From Candidatus Cloacimonadota bacterium (GTDB taxonomy: Bacteria > Cloacimonadota > Cloacimonadia > Cloacimonadales > JAIOQZ01): a DNA stretch of 64,000 nucleotides. Below the pieces are notes generated by a model, which ran no database searches, was not told the DNA's origin, and saw nothing but the letters and a program-made list of their open reading frames with translations. Made by a program: the position numbers and the translations under genes. Where the stretch lies: contig JAIOQZ010000029.1 of NCBI GenBank assembly GCA_021108395.1, forward strand, positions 1 to 64,000, read 5' to 3'. This document shows, piece by piece, positions 38,025-46,551 of this stretch (the stretch's first letter is position 1; each line of letters opens with the position of its first letter).

Positions 38025-39854
38025 ATGGCACATACAGCATTTGAAGAACAAGAATACAGCAAGCGGTTTGACCTCTCGCTGTGGCGCAAAATGATGCGCT
38101 ATGCGTGGGTTTACAAGCCAGTCGTCATTCTACTGGGCAGCACAATGGTTTTCGCTGCGCTCCTGGACGCCGTCTTTCCGCTGCTCACGCGGCATGTCAT
38201 CGACAACTATGTGCGCCCGGGCGTCACCGAGGGGCTGGGCGGCTTCGCGGCGCTATACATCGGGCTGGTGGTGGTGCAGGCAATCAACGTCTGGGGGTTC
38301 ATCGCCCTGGCCGGCAAACTGCAGATGAGCATCATCTACGACATCCGCCGCGATGGCTTCGACCACCTGCAACGGCTGCCGTTCAGCTACTTCGACCGCA
38401 CGCCGCTGGGCTGGCTCATGGCCCGCATAACCTCCGACTGCGAACGTCTGGGAGGCATCATGGCCTGGGGACTGGTCGATATCGCCTGGGGAACGACCAT
38501 GATGCTGACAGTGACTATCATCATGCTGGCGCTCAACTGGAAGCTGGCGCTCATCGCGCTGGTCGTGGTACCGCCACTGGCAGCCGCCAGTCTGTGGTTC
38601 CAGAAGCGAATCCTGAAGAACTACCGCGTGGTGCGCAAGACAAACTCGCGCATCACCGGCGCCATCAGCGAAGGTATCTTCGGGGCGCGAACCACCAAGA
38701 CCCTGGTGCGCGAGGAAGCCAATCTGGCCGAATACCAGCAGCTCACCGGCAAGATGTATGGGGCTTCGGTGCGAGCGGCTGTCATGTCGGCGCTCTACCT
38801 GCCCATCGTGCTCTGCGTGGCCACTGTGGGGTCGGGACTGGTCTTGTGGAAGGGCGGCTCGTCGGTTATCGCCGGCGCGCTCACCTACGGCACGCTCGTA
38901 GCGTTCATCAGCTACATGATGCGCTTCTTCGAGCCCATCCACGAGGTGGCGCGTATATTCGCCGAGATGCAGAACGCCCAGGCTTCTGCCGAGCGAGTCT
39001 TCTCTCTGCTCGAAACGCCGGTTGACATCGACGACAGCGACGAAGTGAAGGCGGCCTGGCCGCAGTGGTTCGAGGGCGAGCCGCCCCAGGAGCGTCTGCG
39101 GGGCGAGGTGCGCTTCGACAACGTCAGCTTCGCCTACAAAAAAGGCGAGCAAGTGCTGAGCGATTTCAACCTGCATGTGAAGCCAGGCGAAAAGATTGCG
39201 CTGGTGGGCAAAACCGGCGCGGGCAAGACAACCATCGTCAACCTCATCGCCCGTTTCTACCAGCCCACCGGTGGCCGCGTCCTCATCGACGGGGACGACT
39301 ATACCACCATGCCGCTGCAACGGTTGCAGAGCAACATCGGCATCGTGTTGCAAAGTCCGCACCTGTTCAGCGGCAGCGTGATGGAAAACATCCGCTATGG
39401 CCGTCTGGAGTCGAGCGACAAAGAAGTGAAGCAGGCGGCGCGGCTGGTGAACGCCGATGAGTTCATCGAACGACTCGAAAAGGGCTACGATACCGAGGTG
39501 GGCGAAGGCGGCAGCCTGCTGTCCACCGGCCAGAAACAGATGGTCTCGTTTGCACGGGCTATTCTGGCCGACCCCTCGATCTTCGTGCTCGACGAAGCGA
39601 CATCGTCGGTGGACACAGAAACCGAGCACCTAATCCAGTCGGCGGTGGACAAGCTGCTGCGGGGACGCACAAGCTTCATCATCGCGCACCGGCTGTCCAC
39701 CATCCGCTCAGCCGACCGCATTCTCGTTCTCGAACACGGGTGCATCATCGAGCAGGGGTCGCACCACGAGCTGATTAAGCTCAAAGGGCGCTACTACCAG
39801 CTCTACACCAACCAGTTCATGGAAGAGAAGGAGCGGGAGATACTCACCGCATGA
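38025..39854 (+). CDS. ABC exporter half-transporter with degenerate signature motif
   Basis: 609 aa: six-helix membrane domain (IYDIRRDGFDHLQRLPFSYFDRTPLGWLMARITSD is split over the typical intracellular loop) and ATPase domain. Walker A GKTGAGKTT (about 394), Walker B FVLDEATSSVD (about 521) with the catalytic Glu, but the signature reads LLSTGQKQ (about 497) instead of LSGGQ. This is complementary to the partner encoded upstream, so the pair should form one consensus and one degenerate ATP site. ATG follows GAGAGG. A strong hairpin lies 16 bp after the stop. Confidence 0.92.
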   Translation: MAHTAFEEQEYSKRFDLSLWRKMMRYAWVYKPVVILLGSTMVFAALLDAVFPLLTRHVIDNYVRPGVTEGLGGFAALYIGLVVVQAINVWGFIALAGKLQMSIIYDIRRDGFDHLQRLPFSYFDRTPLGWLMARITSDCERLGGIMAWGLVDIAWGTTMMLTVTIIMLALNWKLALIALVVVPPLAAASLWFQKRILKNYRVVRKTNSRITGAISEGIFGARTTKTLVREEANLAEYQQLTGKMYGASVRAAVMSALYLPIVLCVATVGSGLVLWKGGSSVIAGALTYGTLVAFISYMMRFFEPIHEVARIFAEMQNAQASAERVFSLLETPVDIDDSDEVKAAWPQWFEGEPPQERLRGEVRFDNVSFAYKKGEQVLSDFNLHVKPGEKIALVGKTGAGKTTIVNLIARFYQPTGGRVLIDGDDYTTMPLQRLQSNIGIVLQSPHLFSGSVMENIRYGRLESSDKEVKQAARLVNADEFIERLEKGYDTEVGEGGSLLSTGQKQMVSFARAILADPSIFVLDEATSSVDTETEHLIQSAVDKLLRGRTSFIIAHRLSTIRSADRILVLEHGCIIEQGSHHELIKLKGRYYQLYTNQFMEEKEREILTA

Positions 39855-39870
39855 TCTTCACAGTTGATAT

Positions 39871-39903
39871 GCAGCCCCGGCTCGCACCGGGGCTGCAATT
39901 TGA
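39871..39903 (+). terminator. Hairpin after the second ABC gene
   Basis: Perfect 10-bp stem GCAGCCCCGG (39871-39880) / CCGGGGCTGC (39887-39896) with a six-base loop, followed by AATTTGATG. It has only a short T-run, so termination may be partial. It argues against starting the next gene at 39851, which would translate the hairpin. Confidence 0.55.
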
Positions 39904-39922
39904 TGACAAAATGGGGCGCAAA

Positions 39923-40732
39923 ATGAGCAGACAACCATCAAGTGACGTTCTGAAGGCATTTAATGCAACTGAAAGCCCAATACTCTTAGTGAGTGGTCAG
40001 GGGCAGTGCTATCGCTCTGGTAACGTTGTTCTCAAACCAGCAAAAAATGATGTCGAGACAAACTGGATTGCTGATTTATATTTGACCGCCAACTGTGATG
40101 GTTTTCGCTTACCCAAACCTATATTCTCGAATTCTGGTGATTCGGTTCACGACGGCTGGCAGGCTTGGGAATACTTGCACGGACAAATCGAGAAAGCGAG
40201 GTGGTTAGAGAAAATTGAAATCTGTGCTCAATTCCATCGGGCAATCTCTGCTATTCCCTATCCATCCTGCTTTGAACAAAGAGAGCAAAACCCCTGGGTG
40301 ATTGCAGACAAAGTTACCTGGGGAGAATTAGAAGTTGAGCATCACCCCCGAATTGCACCGGTGATCGATCAGCTTCGTGCCTGTCTGCAACCGGTAAATG
40401 AAAAATCGCAGTTAATCCACGGTGATTTTGGTGGAAACATCATGTTCTCGGACCAGCTTCCTCCGGCCATTATTGACTTCTCACCATATTGGCGGCCTGT
40501 TGAGTTTGCTATTGGTGTTATGATAGCCGATGCAGTCGTCTGGGAAGGAGCCGACGTGTCCTTGATTGAAGCCGGAAACAGATTCAATAACTTCCATCAG
40601 CATCTCGCACGGGCAGAACTCAGAAGAATAATCGAGCTGGATATGTTATACAAAATGCATCAAGTGAACAAACTGAGTGAGATAGAAGCCCATCTCCCTT
40701 TGATTAGAGCTATTCTTGTACGCTACGGTTGA
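39923..40732 (+). CDS. Aminoglycoside phosphotransferase-like protein (TIGR02569-like)
   Basis: 269 aa from the ATG at 39923; ATG at 39911 is another option. It has the kinase-like catalytic motif LIHGDFGGNIMFSD (HGDxxxxN) and the metal-binding IDFSPYWRPVEFAIGV, which in this branch is typical of TIGR02569 proteins. Substrate unknown; resistance or small-molecule phosphorylation are both possible. The G+C content is visibly lower than in the flanking genes, which suggests acquisition. The gene lies between the ABC hairpin and a strong terminator. Confidence 0.68.
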   Translation: MSRQPSSDVLKAFNATESPILLVSGQGQCYRSGNVVLKPAKNDVETNWIADLYLTANCDGFRLPKPIFSNSGDSVHDGWQAWEYLHGQIEKARWLEKIEICAQFHRAISAIPYPSCFEQREQNPWVIADKVTWGELEVEHHPRIAPVIDQLRACLQPVNEKSQLIHGDFGGNIMFSDQLPPAIIDFSPYWRPVEFAIGVMIADAVVWEGADVSLIEAGNRFNNFHQHLARAELRRIIELDMLYKMHQVNKLSEIEAHLPLIRAILVRYG

Positions 40733-40754
40733 AACAAGACCGCAGCCTTATGCA

Positions 40755-40788
40755 AAACCCCATCGCCAATCAGCGATGGGGTTTGTTT
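40755..40788 (+). terminator. Bidirectional terminator between phosphotransferase and rpmA
   Basis: Perfect 12-bp stem AAACCCCATCGC (40755-40766) / GCGATGGGGTTT (40773-40784), loop CAATCA, T-rich side downstream and A-rich side upstream. It can serve both convergent genes. Confidence 0.88.
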
Positions 40789-40813
40789 AAACCTGTACCC
40801 TCCAGTGGAGGGA

Positions 40814-41074
40814 TTATACGCGCTCGGCAAAAACGTTGATGAACTTCTTGCCCTGTGACTTCGTAATGAACTTTACATAGCCATCGATGAGGCTGAATAT
40901 GGTGAAGTCTCTGCCAATACCGGTGTTGCGGCCAATGTGAAAGTGGGTGCCACGCTGGCGGGCGATGATGGTGCCTGCGCGCACAAACTGGCCATCGTAG
41001 CGCTTCACGCCGAGATATTTCGGGTTGCTGTCGCGTCCGTTCTTGCTGCTGCCTACGCCTTTTTTATGTGCCAT
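40814..41074 (-). CDS. rpmA: Ribosomal protein bL27
   Basis: 86 aa. Part of the large subunit near the peptidyl transferase centre. The N-terminus [31 protein letters not shown] and [18 protein letters not shown] are unmistakable (the conserved MAHKK and QRGT..HxGxNVGxGKD). No N-terminal cleavable extension as found in Firmicutes. It follows rplU by 9 bp. Confidence 0.97.
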   Translation of the reverse strand: MAHKKGVGSSKNGRDSNPKYLGVKRYDGQFVRAGTIIARQRGTHFHIGRNTGIGRDFTIFSLIDGYVKFITKSQGKKFINVFAERV

Positions 41075-41083
41075 GCGTTGCTC

Positions 41084-41401
41084 CTATACCTGAATGTCGG
41101 TGATCTTGATGCGCGTGAAACGCTGGCGATGCCCCTGCTTGCGGGCAAAACCCTTGCGGCGCTTCTTGCGAAAGACGATGATCTTGCGATCTTTGCCATG
41201 CTCGAGCACCTCAGCCTTGACCAATACGCCTTCGACGACCGGCTGGCCGATGGTGATATTGTTTTGGTCGTCCTGAAGCAGCAGCACGCTGCTCATCTCG
41301 AGCTGGCTGCCTTCTTCGAACTCGGCCAGATAGGGCACCTTGAGCACCGCGTCTTTGGCGACGCGAATCTGCTGCCCCTTATATTCAACGATTGCATACA
41401 T
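41084..41401 (-). CDS. rplU: Ribosomal protein bL21
   Basis: 105 aa. The ATG at 41401 gives the family N-terminus MYAIVEYKGQQIRVAKD, with GGAG 9 bases upstream; seven extra codons upstream are unlikely. The C-terminal GHRQRFTRIKITDI block fits L21. Forms the usual rplU-rpmA pair, here downstream (minus strand) of rng, which is a common arrangement. Confidence 0.96.
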   Translation of the reverse strand: MYAIVEYKGQQIRVAKDAVLKVPYLAEFEEGSQLEMSSVLLLQDDQNNITIGQPVVEGVLVKAEVLEHGKDRKIIVFRKKRRKGFARKQGHRQRFTRIKITDIQV

Positions 41402-41441
41402 TTCTCTATTCTCCTTGTTCATTATCAGCTTCTGGAATAGT

Positions 41442-41471
41442 CAAATAATTGCCAGAGCGCAAGACTGTCAA
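41442..41471 (-). promoter_or_regulatory. Promoter for rplU-rpmA
   Basis: On the minus strand TTGACA (41471-41466), an 18 bp spacer, and TATTTG (41447-41442). Located 41 bp upstream of the rplU start and just after the rng stop, so ribosomal protein genes can be transcribed apart from rng. Confidence 0.5.
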
Positions 41472-41498
41472 GCATTTCCCGTTTATTTCAGAATCGCC

Positions 41499-43004
41499 CT
41501 ACACATTGAAGCGCGAGGTGATGTCGCGCTCCGAGTCGAACTCGAACACATTGAATACGTCCGGGGCGATATGCTTGTCTGCCTCGACCAGAATTTTCAG
41601 ATCAATGTCCCGCAGATAATTGGGATGCTCATCAAAGTATTGCTTCACGTTCGGATGCACTACCAGTCGCAGCATCTGACCTTTGACGAAATATTCGGCG
41701 CGGCTCATCCAGCGATATACCCGCATGGCCATACTGTCACGCGACATAACGCGCCCGGTGCCGTTGCAGCACTCGCAGTGCTCCGAGTATGCCATGAGCA
41801 GGCTGGGCCTGGTGCGCTTGCGGGTGATTTCGACCAACCCGAGCGCGGTGAATGGATATACTTTATTGCGGGCGCGGTCGCGGCGCATGTTGGTACGCAG
41901 GGCGTCCAGCACATCGCGGCGGGCGCCTTCGCCACTCATATCGATGAAGTCGATGACCATCATACCGGTGAGGTCGCGCAGGCGGATTTGGCGGGCGATT
42001 TCATGCGCCGCCTCGAGGTTGGTCTTCAGCACGGTGGCGTCGTAGTTGCGCCGCCCGATGAAACTGCCGGTGTTGATGTCAACAGACACAAGCGCTTCGG
42101 TCTGCTCGATGACCATGTTGCCGCCGCTGGGCAATGGTACGCGCGAGGTGAATATGCTCTGAATCTCTTTCTCGATTCCGTAGGCGTCAAAGATGGGCGA
42201 GTCTTCGGTGTACAGCTCGATGCGATTCGCCAGATCGGGCAGGAACTCGCGCACCGACTGCACGAGGCGGTTGCGGAACTGCTTGTCGTCAACGACCAGC
42301 CGGTCAATCTTGCTGGAGAAGAGGTCGCGGATGAGCGTGTTTGACAGGTTGTTTTCGTCAAAGATGCACGTGGGCGGCTTGGCGTGTTGTATCTGCTTGT
42401 CGATGACGCGCCAGGTGTTGTGCAGCCCGTTGTATTCGCGTTCGATGTCTTCTCGGGTAAGGCCATCCGCTTCGGTGCGCACGATGAGCCCCACATCCTT
42501 GTGCTTGACGCTGTCGATGATCTTTTTTATCCGGCTTTTTTCGCTGCCGGTGTTGATTTTGCGCGAAATAGCGACCTTGTTCTTGTTAGGGAAATAGACA
42601 ATGAACTTGCCGGGCAACGAGATTTGCTGGGTGAGACGGGCGCCTTTCTTGCCGATTGGCCCTTTTTGCACCTGCACGACGATTTCCTGTCCGGCTTTGA
42701 GGTATTTGCCGATCTTCGAGGAGTCGCGGTGGAGGCGATTGGGCACTTCGACGTCGGAGTCGGCGAGCTCGAGGAAGTCGGTGACGATGTCGGTGTAATG
42801 CAGGAACGCGGTGCGCTCCACGCCGATGTCGATGAAAGCGGCGCCCATGCCTGGCAACACATCTTTGACATAGCCCTTGTAGATGTTACCGACAATGTTC
42901 TGCTGTTCTTTCTTTTCGACAAAGAGTTCGACGAGTTTCCCGTCTTCGAGAATGGCGACTCGTTTCTCGAACGGGTGGATGTTTACAATTATTTCATTGA
43001 ACAT
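41499..43004 (-). CDS. rng: Ribonuclease G
   Basis: 501 aa, RNase E/G family endonuclease for rRNA and mRNA processing. An S1 domain (residues 30-130: GNIYKGYVKDVLPGMGAAFIDIG...) is followed by the catalytic DNase I-like core with SVDINTGSF and GMMVIDFIDMSG (metal-binding Asp residues), and the CECCNGTGR zinc-link Cys pair, then the small domain. There is no long C-terminal degradosome scaffold, so RNase G rather than E. The ATG at 43004 fits the family N-terminus. Confidence 0.95.
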   Translation of the reverse strand: MFNEIIVNIHPFEKRVAILEDGKLVELFVEKKEQQNIVGNIYKGYVKDVLPGMGAAFIDIGVERTAFLHYTDIVTDFLELADSDVEVPNRLHRDSSKIGKYLKAGQEIVVQVQKGPIGKKGARLTQQISLPGKFIVYFPNKNKVAISRKINTGSEKSRIKKIIDSVKHKDVGLIVRTEADGLTREDIEREYNGLHNTWRVIDKQIQHAKPPTCIFDENNLSNTLIRDLFSSKIDRLVVDDKQFRNRLVQSVREFLPDLANRIELYTEDSPIFDAYGIEKEIQSIFTSRVPLPSGGNMVIEQTEALVSVDINTGSFIGRRNYDATVLKTNLEAAHEIARQIRLRDLTGMMVIDFIDMSGEGARRDVLDALRTNMRRDRARNKVYPFTALGLVEITRKRTRPSLLMAYSEHCECCNGTGRVMSRDSMAMRVYRWMSRAEYFVKGQMLRLVVHPNVKQYFDEHPNYLRDIDLKILVEADKHIAPDVFNVFEFDSERDITSRFNV

Positions 43005-43077
43005 AAATTTTATTTCCTATAGCTGAAAAGTCTTATCTCGGGTTGCGAGTCAAGCTATTTCTTTTTGGTGAATTTTC

Positions 43078-43107
43078 TTGACAGCGCGGGCGGCATTCAG
43101 AGTATGT
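43078..43107 (+). promoter_or_regulatory. Promoter of the tRNA cluster
   Basis: TTGACA at 43078-43083, then GTATGT at 43102-43107 (18 bp spacer). Transcription would begin around 43113, a few bases before the first tRNA, as usual for tRNA operons. Confidence 0.55.
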
Positions 43108-43118
43108 CTCAATAGTGA

Positions 43119-43195
<77 letters not shown>

Positions 43196-43205
43196 TTTTT
43201 TTTGT

Positions 43206-43282
43206 GGCGGCATAGCTCAGTTGGTTAGAGCATCGGAATCATAATCCGAGTGTCCGGGGTTCGAGTCCCTGTGCCGCTACCA
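43206..43282 (+). tRNA. tRNA-Met (CAU), elongator or Ile2-type
   Basis: 77 nt with encoded CCA. Acceptor GGCGGCA/TGCCGCT (G-U closing pair), D arm GCTC/GAGC, anticodon stem TCGGA/TCCGA with loop ATCATAA. The CAU anticodon could belong to elongator Met or lysidine-modified tRNA-Ile2; sequence alone does not separate them with certainty. Confidence 0.92.
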
Positions 43283-43377
43283 TGTTCGTTCACAGGGCAT
43301 GCATACCAAAGGCGTTCGCATACGTCATGCATGCGGACATGCTTATCACGCTTGGATAAGCTTTTTTTGTGCGGCTT

Positions 43378-43454
43378 GCGCCAGTAGCTCAGCCGGATAG
43401 AGCAGCGGCCTTCTAAGCCGCAGGTCCGGGGTTCGAGTCCCTGCTGGCGTGCCA
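43378..43454 (+). tRNA. tRNA-Arg (UCU)
   Basis: 77 nt with encoded CCA. Acceptor GCGCCAG/CTGGCGT (G-U closing), D arm GCTC/GAGC, anticodon stem GCGGC/GCCGC with loop CTTCTAA (TCT). T arm CGGGG/CCCTG. The 95 bp before it contain a GCATGC-rich spacer without a gene. Confidence 0.93.
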
Positions 43455-43475
43455 TTTTGCCCAATGTTGTTTTGT

Positions 43476-43552
43476 GGTGGCTGTAGCTCAGGTGGTAGAG
43501 CACAGGATTGTGGCTCCTGTGGCCGTGGGTTCAAGTCCCATCAGCCACCCCA
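43476..43552 (+). tRNA. tRNA-His (GUG)
   Basis: 77 nt with encoded CCA. It carries the extra G at -1 (43476) opposite C73, the identity element for HisRS. Anticodon stem CAGGA/TCCTG, loop TTGTGGC with GTG. Acceptor GTGGCTG/CAGCCAC. Last of the four-tRNA cluster. Confidence 0.94.
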
Positions 43553-43586
43553 TTGTTTTCTCCGACTTAGCCGATGCAAGCCGTAT

Positions 43587-45101
43587 CTACTTCAGCATCA
43601 TCATCTTTCGCGCCTGCTGGGCGCTGCCAGATTGCAACCGATAGAGATACACCCCCGAAGCCACGCTACGTCCACTGTTGTCGGCGCCATTCCAGACCAC
43701 TTCGTGGTTGCCGGCTGAGAACGCCGGGTAGCTCTTCACCAGTTGCCCCCGCATGTTGAATATCTCTAGAATGGCTGTTTCGTTTACTTGTACGCTGAAC
43801 TTGATGGTGGTCGTGGGGTTGAAAGGGTTGGGATAATTAGCTCCCAGGTGTGTCACAAGCGGCGCTTCGGTTTCGTCCATGACAGAGACAGGATTATGGG
43901 TGTATCCCTGCCATTCGAGGAAGGGGTAGCCGCCGTTCTCCTCGTAGTTCAGCCCCCAGAAATCCTCTGTGCCATTGGCCGTCTCTTCCATGAAGTCCCA
44001 GCCAGCATCGGTGTAGGTGGCCAGTGTCTGCATCTCGGCGGTGGTTTTTCCAGTAGCCCCAATAATCGTGCCATGACCAATTCCAGTTGATGTTCCTGAA
44101 GTTTCAGTATCCCAAAAAGAAATGCTGATGGTGCCGTAATTGCGCCCCGCGAAACCGCCGACATATGCGTCACCACTCACAATGCCGGTGCTGTAGCAGT
44201 TGCTGATGCTTGCATCAACGATCGATCCCACCAAACCGCCAATATTATCAGCGATACCGCCAACTCCAGCTACATTGCCGGTGCTGTAGCAGTTGCTGAC
44301 TGAGGAATCTTCTTTATTCTGTCCAACTAAGCCACCGACAGCAAAACCTCCGGTTGTACTGCCAGTGCTGAAGCAGTTACTAATGAGGGAAAAATCAGAA
44401 TTCAATCCCACCAACCCTCCGGTATATCCATCTCCGCTCACACTGCCGGAGCTGTAGCAGTTGCTGATAGTGGAATACTCATCATTCTCTCCCACCAGTC
44501 CTCCGGAGCGATCAGCGGTTCCGCCCAAACTGACAGTACTATAGCAGTTGGCGATTGTGCAAGAATATAAGCTTTCCCCAATTAAACCACCTACTTCTTC
44601 ATTTCCCGTAACAATGCCGGTGCTGTAGCAGGAATTGACTGTAGTGTTTTGACAATTTAACCCTACTAAACCGCCAACTTTTTCATTTCCGGTAACATCA
44701 ACATTGGTTACCCCAAGATTCTCAATGAGTGCAGCTTGTGTATAGCCAAACAATCCCTGATGATCCAATGCTGGCCGGTTTATATACAAACCTTCAATTG
44801 TATATCCTTGCCCATCGTAGTCGCCATGGAACTGCGTCTGTCTCTGGGAAGGATAGGATCCAATCGGACTGAAGCCCTCCCCCTCGTTCCAGTTCTGGGT
44901 GTCGCCGGCGTCTATGTCGGCTGTCTGTATGAAGTGACTGCCCCAGGAGTCGCTGTTGGTGCTCACCCAGAGCAGGTTGTCGAGGGTGGCCACCTGGTAG
45001 GGGGCGTCCTCGGTGCCGGAGCCGTCGGGTTGTACGCCGTCGGCAAGCAAGGCAATACTACCCATAACAAGAATGATTGACAGCAGCAGTTTCAGCGCCA
45101 T
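43587..45101 (-). CDS. Secreted GLUG-repeat protein with Por/type IX sorting domain
   Basis: 504 aa. A signal peptide (LLLSIILVMGSIALLADG) precedes the exported chain, whose start (GTEDAPYQVATLDNLLWVST) is common in Cloacimonadota-type proteins. The middle (about 100-320) has about eight GLUG-like repeats of 25-35 aa with the core NCYSTG-x-V-x-G-x-GGLVG, a beta-solenoid plan used by adhesins. The C-terminal 85 aa are a secretion and sorting domain (YPNPFNPTTTIKFSV...GVYLYRLQSG) recognised by the type IX system. The ATG at 45101 has GGAGG upstream. The repeat core is lower in G+C. Ligand unknown. Confidence 0.9.
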   Translation of the reverse strand: MALKLLLSIILVMGSIALLADGVQPDGSGTEDAPYQVATLDNLLWVSTNSDSWGSHFIQTADIDAGDTQNWNEGEGFSPIGSYPSQRQTQFHGDYDGQGYTIEGLYINRPALDHQGLFGYTQAALIENLGVTNVDVTGNEKVGGLVGLNCQNTTVNSCYSTGIVTGNEEVGGLIGESLYSCTIANCYSTVSLGGTADRSGGLVGENDEYSTISNCYSSGSVSGDGYTGGLVGLNSDFSLISNCFSTGSTTGGFAVGGLVGQNKEDSSVSNCYSTGNVAGVGGIADNIGGLVGSIVDASISNCYSTGIVSGDAYVGGFAGRNYGTISISFWDTETSGTSTGIGHGTIIGATGKTTAEMQTLATYTDAGWDFMEETANGTEDFWGLNYEENGGYPFLEWQGYTHNPVSVMDETEAPLVTHLGANYPNPFNPTTTIKFSVQVNETAILEIFNMRGQLVKSYPAFSAGNHEVVWNGADNSGRSVASGVYLYRLQSGSAQQARKMMMLK

Positions 45102-45135
45102 GATTTCCTCCAAGAGTTTTTTTCATGTAATATAT

Positions 45136-45164
45136 ATGATGAATATAGAAACTTGTTATGTCAA
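45136..45164 (-). promoter_or_regulatory. Possible promoter of the GLUG protein gene
   Basis: On the minus strand TTGACA (45164-45159), a 17 bp spacer, and CATCAT (45141-45136), in a strongly A+T-rich stretch 35-63 bp upstream of the start. Confidence 0.4.
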
Positions 45165-45215
45165 GCTGAAAATACATCTTAAGATAAATTCGCCGGAGCA
45201 ACGGCGTCCATTCAA

Positions 45216-45226
45216 GAACAGTGTTC
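45216..45226 (+). promoter_or_regulatory. Putative TetR operator, site 1
   Basis: GAACAGTGTTC, a perfect 5-bp inverted repeat around one base, placed 10 bp before a TTGACA box (45236-45241) and 65 bp before the regulator start. The same palindrome with A at the centre lies upstream of the methyltransferase gene. Confidence 0.5.
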
Positions 45227-45290
45227 ATATTTATCTTGACAGATTTGCCGCGCCACACAAAAGTGAATGATGTTACTTAATGGAGGCGCG

Positions 45291-45896
45291 ATGCAGGTAC
45301 AGAAAGACGAGATTCGTGAAGCGGTGCTGAAGGCCGCCAGAGCGGAATTCATCGCCAGGGGGTTTGCCGGTGCTTCTATGCGGGAAATCGCCGCCAGGGC
45401 GGGGGTAACCACCAGTAATATCTACAACTACTTCCAGAATAAGGACATGCTCTTCACGGAGATGTTCAAGCCGCTGCTGGCGCAAATGCGCCTTGCCATC
45501 AAACTGCTGATGAAACACGAACAAGGAGATGAGCACAAGGACCTCGACGCTCATCGCAAACTGATTGAAGTTCCGTCAGTGTTCGTGACAGAAAACCGCG
45601 CAATGCTGAAGCTGCTGGTCACAGCCGCTTCCGGCTCCTCTCTCGAAGGATTCGTCGATGAAATTACCGACAGGCTTACGGATGTCTTCAAGGTTACAAT
45701 TGCAACCATGCGGAAGCAGCACAAGGGAGCGCCGGTTGAAATCAGCGAGTTCTGTATCCACAACATCGCCTCCATGTGGACCAATTTCGTAGTCGAAAGC
45801 CTGTCGCACGATGTACCCACGGCGGAGATGAAGCAAACTGGGTTTCAGCTAATGGCTTTTGCCTATCACGGCCTGAGCGGCTTAATGGAAATTTGA
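45291..45896 (+). CDS. TetR/AcrR-family transcriptional regulator
   Basis: 201 aa. An N-terminal TetR HTH (AVLKAARAEFIARGFAGASMREIAARAGVTTSNIYNYFQNK broken over helices 1-4) and a helical ligand domain. ATG at 45291 has GGAGG upstream; an earlier in-frame ATG lacks one. TetR proteins repress target genes until a small ligand binds. The two GAACAnTGTTC palindromes before this gene and before the next suggest autoregulation and control of the methyltransferase. Inducer unknown. Confidence 0.9.
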   Translation: MQVQKDEIREAVLKAARAEFIARGFAGASMREIAARAGVTTSNIYNYFQNKDMLFTEMFKPLLAQMRLAIKLLMKHEQGDEHKDLDAHRKLIEVPSVFVTENRAMLKLLVTAASGSSLEGFVDEITDRLTDVFKVTIATMRKQHKGAPVEISEFCIHNIASMWTNFVVESLSHDVPTAEMKQTGFQLMAFAYHGLSGLMEI

Positions 45897-45914
45897 TTTT
45901 TTTGCACCAATAAA

Positions 45915-45925
45915 GAACAATGTTC
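45915..45925 (+). promoter_or_regulatory. Putative TetR operator, site 2
   Basis: GAACAATGTTC, same half-sites as site 1, located 17 bp before the methyltransferase start and 19 bp after the regulator stop. A repressor bound here would cover the ribosome site region and could block transcription from the tetR promoter or from a local one. Confidence 0.5.
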
Positions 45926-45941
45926 AGCAAAGGAGTAACAA

Positions 45942-46505
45942 ATGAAAAACAAGAATCGTGTCTGCCCCGTCTGGATAGCCTACACATTCGATATGCCGAT
46001 TCGCAGGCTCATCCATAATCCCAGAAAGATGTTCCAGAGATACGTCAAACCCGGCATGACCGTTCTCGATCTGGGTTGCGGCTTGGGGTTCTTCAGCCTG
46101 AGACTGGCCGGGATGGTTGGCCGGAAGGGCAGGGTCTTGTCCGCCGACCTACAGGAAGGCATGTTGGATGGACTGATGAAACGCGCCCGCAGAAAAGGCG
46201 TTGACGAGGTCATTCAAACCATCCAATGCGATAGTGACAGGATAAACGTCGATGACAGCGTTGACTTCGCTCTCGCTTTCTGGATGCTGCATGAAACCCC
46301 GGATTTCGGGGAGTGTTTCCGGCAGCTACATCGCACGCTCAAGCCTGGCGGCCATCTCTTCATTGCCGAGCCGAAAGCCCATGTCGATAATAAGGAATTC
46401 AAGAAAACCCTCGATGAAGCTCTGGCGATCGGCTTCGAGCTTCAAGCCGAGCCGGTTGTAAAACTCAGTAGAGCGTTTGTTCTACAAAAGAAGCGTACAG
46501 CCTGA
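45942..46505 (+). CDS. Class I SAM-dependent methyltransferase
   Basis: 187 aa. Rossmann-type methyltransferase with motif I VLDLGCGLGFFSLRLAG, motif II ADLQEGML, and a later DFALAFWMLHETPDF and LKPGGHLFIAEPKAHV. Resembles the UbiE/arsenite-methyltransferase-like group of small enzymes. ATG after AGGAG. A good terminator follows 15 bp after the stop. Control by the adjacent TetR is inferred from the shared palindrome. Substrate unknown. Confidence 0.85.
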   Translation: MKNKNRVCPVWIAYTFDMPIRRLIHNPRKMFQRYVKPGMTVLDLGCGLGFFSLRLAGMVGRKGRVLSADLQEGMLDGLMKRARRKGVDEVIQTIQCDSDRINVDDSVDFALAFWMLHETPDFGECFRQLHRTLKPGGHLFIAEPKAHVDNKEFKKTLDEALAIGFELQAEPVVKLSRAFVLQKKRTA

Positions 46506-46520
46506 GAGAACCACAATGAA

Positions 46521-46551
46521 AAGAGCCGGTGCGATTCCGGCTCTTTCTTCA
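46521..46551 (+). terminator. Intrinsic terminator after methyltransferase gene
   Basis: Nine-bp stem AAGAGCCGG (46521-46529) / CCGGCTCTT (46537-46545), loop of seven, followed by TCTTCATT. Ends the tetR-methyltransferase unit. Confidence 0.8.

Noticed and set aside
39851-39922. Upstream start of the phosphotransferase at 39851
   Set aside because: It would translate through a perfect 10-bp hairpin that ends the ABC operon, and the extra residues do not fit the family.
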